Program-made: the position numbers and the translations under genes | Shown: piece by piece, positions 61,321 through 64,000 of the stretch | Layout of the letters: each line of letters begins with the position of its first letter | How positions within the stretch are numbered: the stretch's first letter is position 1 | Assembly: GCF_002310375.3 (NCBI RefSeq) | Contig: NZ_CP023315.3 | Location: 2,976,001-3,040,000, forward strand | Reading direction: 5' to 3' | Source of the DNA: Caulobacter vibrioides | GTDB taxonomy: Bacteria > Pseudomonadota > Alphaproteobacteria > Caulobacterales > Caulobacteraceae | DNA length: 64,000 bases | The notes under the pieces: model-generated | Told to the model about the DNA's origin: nothing | Seen by the model: only the letters and a program-made list of their open reading frames with translations | Database searches by the model: none

Positions 61321-62921
61321 ATATCGCCTTTTCCAGCCTCGACGCCCAACGTCAGGTCGGCGGCAAGCTGATCATCGCCCTGGCCTGGTTGATGATCCCG
61401 ATCGTGCTGGGCGCGCGCCTGGCCGTGCAGGAGCCGATCCTGGGCGTGGCGCTGGCGGCCGCCCTGGTCGCCACGGGCGCGACCCTGGCCTGGAAGTTCG
61501 GCGGTCAGGGCTCTGGCGGCCGCGCCATGGTCGGCGTGGCGCTGATGGCGCAGGTCTCCCTGCTGGTCGCGGCCCTGGGCGGCCACGCCTGGCAGACCGA
61601 CATGCACATGGCCTATTTCGCGGCCCTGGCTCTGCTGGTCGTCTATTGCGACTGGGTGGTGATCGCCGCCGCCGCCGCGACGGTGGCCGTGCATCACCTG
61701 GGCCTGTCGTACCTGGCGCCCAACCTGGTGTTCCCCGGCTCGGCCAATCTGGGCCGCGTCATCGTTCACGCCGTGATCCTGATCGTCGAGGCCGGCGCCC
61801 TGATCGCCGTCACCGCCAGCGTCAACAACATGTTCGCGGTCGCGTCGACGGCGCGCGCCAAGGCCGAGGACGCGGTCGGCGAAGCCCGCGCCGCCAATGA
61901 CGCCGCCGAGGACGCCCGCCGCTCGCAGGAAGAGATCCGCGCACGCACCGCCGCCGCCCGCGAGCGCGAGGAAGCCCAGCGCGATGACGCCATCGCCGCT
62001 CTTGGCCAGGGCCTGTCGCACCTGGCGCGCGGCGACCTGACCCTGCGCCTGACCGACCGCTTCGCCGAGGCCTATGAGCCGCTGCGCAGCGACTTCAACA
62101 CCGCCGCCGGCAAGCTGGCCGACGCGCTTTCGGTGATCGAGGACCGCGTCAGCGGCGTGCGCGCCGGCGCCGACCAGATCGCCGACGCCGCCGTCAGCCT
62201 GTCGCGCCGCACCGAGCGCCAGGCCGCCAGCCTGGAAGAGACCGCCGCGGCGATGGACGAGATCACCGCCACGGTGGGCCAGACCGCGAGCGGCGCCAAC
62301 AAGGCCGCCGACGTGGTCAGCCGCGCCCGCGACGACGCCCGCCGCTCGGGCGAGGTGGTCGAGCAGGCCGTGTCGGCCATGACCGTCATCGAGGAGTCCT
62401 CGCAGTCGATCAGCCAGATCATCAGCGTGATCGACGAGATCGCCTTCCAGACCAACCTTCTGGCCCTCAACGCCGGCGTCGAGGCCGCCCGCGCGGGCGA
62501 GGCCGGACGAGGCTTCGCGGTCGTCGCGCAAGAGGTCCGCGCCCTGGCCCAGCGTTCGGCCGAGGCCGCCAAGGAGATCCGCGCCCTGATCTCGAACTCG
62601 ACCCAGCAGGTCGAGGCCGGCGTCAACCTGGTGGGCCGCACCGGCGAGGCGCTGGAACGGATCGTCGCCCAGATCGCCGAGATCGACGGCCTGGTCCGCA
62701 CCATCGCCGCCTCGGCCCAGGAACAGGCCCACGGCCTGGCCCAGATCAACGGCGCGGTGAACCAGATGGATCAAGTGCTGCAGGAGAACGCCGGCATGGT
62801 CGAAGAGACCTCGGCCGCCACCCAGACCCTGAACACCGATGCGGCCCAGCTGGCCGAGCTGGTGCGCCAGTTCGACCTGCCCCGGGGTCATGTCGCGCCG
62901 TCCTCGCGGCGGGTGGCCTGA
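61317..62921 (+). CDS. Methyl-accepting chemotaxis protein with multi-span histidine-containing sensor
   Basis: A 534-residue chemoreceptor whose sensor is a block of about six membrane helices (residues 15-170) instead of a periplasmic domain. The block contains histidines H90, H97, H126, H127 and H151 (TDMHMAYFAALALL, VAVHHLGLSYLAP), a pattern I recall from other membrane-sensing chemoreceptors. A HAMP-like segment and a signalling domain with [20 protein letters not shown] follow. With the FixK box upstream, a role in redox or oxygen sensing is plausible but unproven. ATG 61317 overlaps the preceding stop. No C-terminal pentapeptide is seen. Confidence 0.9.
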   Translation: MNIAFSSLDAQRQVGGKLIIALAWLMIPIVLGARLAVQEPILGVALAAALVATGATLAWKFGGQGSGGRAMVGVALMAQVSLLVAALGGHAWQTDMHMAYFAALALLVVYCDWVVIAAAAATVAVHHLGLSYLAPNLVFPGSANLGRVIVHAVILIVEAGALIAVTASVNNMFAVASTARAKAEDAVGEARAANDAAEDARRSQEEIRARTAAAREREEAQRDDAIAALGQGLSHLARGDLTLRLTDRFAEAYEPLRSDFNTAAGKLADALSVIEDRVSGVRAGADQIADAAVSLSRRTERQAASLEETAAAMDEITATVGQTASGANKAADVVSRARDDARRSGEVVEQAVSAMTVIEESSQSISQIISVIDEIAFQTNLLALNAGVEAARAGEAGRGFAVVAQEVRALAQRSAEAAKEIRALISNSTQQVEAGVNLVGRTGEALERIVAQIAEIDGLVRTIAASAQEQAHGLAQINGAVNQMDQVLQENAGMVEETSAATQTLNTDAAQLAELVRQFDLPRGHVAPSSRRVA

Positions 62922-63075
62922 GGTCAAGCCAGGCGACGGCGCGCACCCCCGCGCCGAACGCCGGAGCGTGGCCCCCTTGCTTTAGCCAAACCGGGCGCCT
63001 ATCCTTCCAGCCCCTGGTTGCGCGCGCCCGCGACTGGAAGATCTTCCTCCCAAGGCGTCCGAGCTAAAATCCGCA

Positions 63076-63549
63076 ATGGAAAAAGTGCCGATGACCGTCG
63101 CGGGGTATCAGACCCTCGACGAAGAACTGAAGCGTTTGAAGACCGTCGAACGACCGGCCGTGATCGCGGCGATCGCCGAAGCGCGCTCGCATGGCGACCT
63201 GTCGGAAAACGCCGAGTACCATGCCGCCAAGGAGCGTCAGGGCTGGATCGAAGGCCAGATCGCCGAGATCGAGGACAAGATCGCCCGCGCCCAGGTCATC
63301 GACGTGTCCAAGCTTTCGGGCAAGCAGGTGAAGTTCGGCGCCACGGTCTCGGTGGTCGATGAGGACACCGAGGAAGAGGCGCGCTACCAGATCGTGGGCG
63401 ACCACGAGGCCGACGTGAAGTCGGGCCGCATCTCGCTGTCCTCGCCGCTGTCGCGCGCGATGATCGGCAAGGAAGTCGGCGAAGTGGTCGAGGTCAACAC
63501 GCCCGGCGGCGTCAAGGCCTATGAGATCCTCAAGGTGGAGTGGCTGTAA
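63076..63549 (+). CDS. greA: Transcription elongation factor GreA
   Basis: A 157-residue GreA: an N-terminal coiled coil ([40 protein letters not shown] with the conserved acidic tip) and a C-terminal FKBP-like domain ([20 protein letters not shown]). It reactivates stalled RNA polymerase by stimulating transcript cleavage. Followed by a good terminator. Confidence 0.97.
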   Translation: MEKVPMTVAGYQTLDEELKRLKTVERPAVIAAIAEARSHGDLSENAEYHAAKERQGWIEGQIAEIEDKIARAQVIDVSKLSGKQVKFGATVSVVDEDTEEEARYQIVGDHEADVKSGRISLSSPLSRAMIGKEVGEVVEVNTPGGVKAYEILKVEWL

Positions 63550-63596
63550 GGCGGCCCTCCGCCTCAGCAACGCCACAAGTTGGGTTCAACGGAACG

Positions 63597-63628
63597 AGGC
63601 CGCTAGCTTAGCGGCCTTGTTTCGTTTG
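63597..63628 (+). terminator. Rho-independent terminator after greA
   Basis: AGGCCGCTA, loop GCT, TAGCGGCCT (63597-63617), then TGTTTCGTTT. A 9-pair perfect stem with a T-rich tail. Confidence 0.8.
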
Positions 63629-63663
63629 CCGCCTGCCTGTTTGGCGCTTTCGGGATCGATGAT

Positions 63664-64000
63664 TTGACCAAGGCCCAACCGTCTCCGTCGAAGACCACGC
63701 CGCTGAAGGTGTGGGCCGTGTCCGACGGTCGCGCCGGTATCGAGGCCCAGGTGGTGGGCCTGTCCGAAGCGCTCTCGCGCCTCGTGCCCTGCGAGGTCAC
63801 GGTCAAGCGCGTGGGCTGGCAAGGCAATATCGGCCGCCTGCCCTGGTGGCTGAACCTCTTGCCCAAGCGCTGGCTGACGCCGGAAAGCGGCCTTCCCGCC
63901 AGCCGCAACCCCGACGACTGGCCCGACCTGTGGATCGCCGCCGGCCGCGCCACCCTGCCCCTGTCGATCCGCGCCAAGCGCTGGTCGGGGGGCAAGAGCT
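63664..64000 (+). CDS. ELM1/mitochondrial-fission-like family protein (C-terminus outside window)
   Basis: The first 112 residues of an ELM1-family protein: LKVWAVSDGRAGIEAQVVGL, then CEVTVKRVGWQGNIGRLPWW and DWPDLWIAAGRATLPLSIRA. Bacterial members resemble glycosyltransferases but are uncharacterised. The frame has no ATG near its beginning; TTG 63664 is the most likely start. It is separated from greA by the terminator. Confidence 0.75.
   Translation, partial: MTKAQPSPSKTTPLKVWAVSDGRAGIEAQVVGLSEALSRLVPCEVTVKRVGWQGNIGRLPWWLNLLPKRWLTPESGLPASRNPDDWPDLWIAAGRATLPLSIRAKRWSGGKS

Overview
The window is high-GC Caulobacter-type DNA (Alphaproteobacteria, Caulobacterales). This is inferred from recognisable proteins rather than a database match: a 403-residue ManD-type mannonate dehydratase, several large TonB-dependent receptors, XylR-like operators GGTAGCGCTACC, a FixK box, chemoreceptors, and a genome-wide style of long palindromic intergenic repeats. 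There are no rRNA or tRNA genes, insertion sequences, prophage genes or CRISPR arrays that I can see.

Layout. 1-3400 holds the start of an FKBP isomerase and a LuxR-type response regulator with its membrane histidine kinase. 4039-24923 is a glucuronoxylan-utilisation island: GH35, GH43, GH10 xylanase, a TonB-dependent receptor, four consecutive flavin-dependent (tryptophan-type) halogenase genes, an M20 amidohydrolase, GH67 alpha-glucuronidase, mannonate dehydratase and a FadR-type GntR regulator. 25055-33939 is a mixed segment: a DUF559 endonuclease-like gene, an acyltransferase, a HAD phosphatase, a TPR/2OG-oxygenase, a frameshifted TonB-dependent receptor, a second 2OG-oxygenase and a secreted unknown. 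34333-45017 is one tightly packed eight-gene operon: Tat-exported TldD, TldE, DUF4159, MoxR ATPase, DUF58 and three Bat-like membrane proteins. 45425-48499 is a third TonB-dependent receptor with two different operators upstream. 49618 onwards is housekeeping and miscellaneous: carA, an atypical repeat-bracketed gene, an SDR/alcohol dehydrogenase pair, a flagellar rod-like protein, an M28 peptidase, two chemoreceptors, GST and VOC proteins, greA, and the start of an ELM1-family gene.

How it fits together. Receptors probably import xylan or glucuronoxylan fragments. GH10, GH43, GH35 and GH67 release sugars and (methyl)glucuronate, and ManD processes the uronate branch. Two operator types tie the island together. 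A LacI/XylR-like palindrome precedes all three receptors. A FadR-like palindrome (AGGTCNGACC core) lies before manD, before the GntR gene itself and before the distant receptor at 48499, which therefore seems to have both inputs.

The most unusual structures are three inverted pairs of one repeat family. One pair brackets the DUF559 gene, another brackets an atypical membrane gene, and the third brackets nothing but supplies stop codons to both flanking genes. Also notable are the halogenase quartet with one decayed member, the TldD/E-MoxR operon with an exported TldD, and a structured region at 53873-53989.
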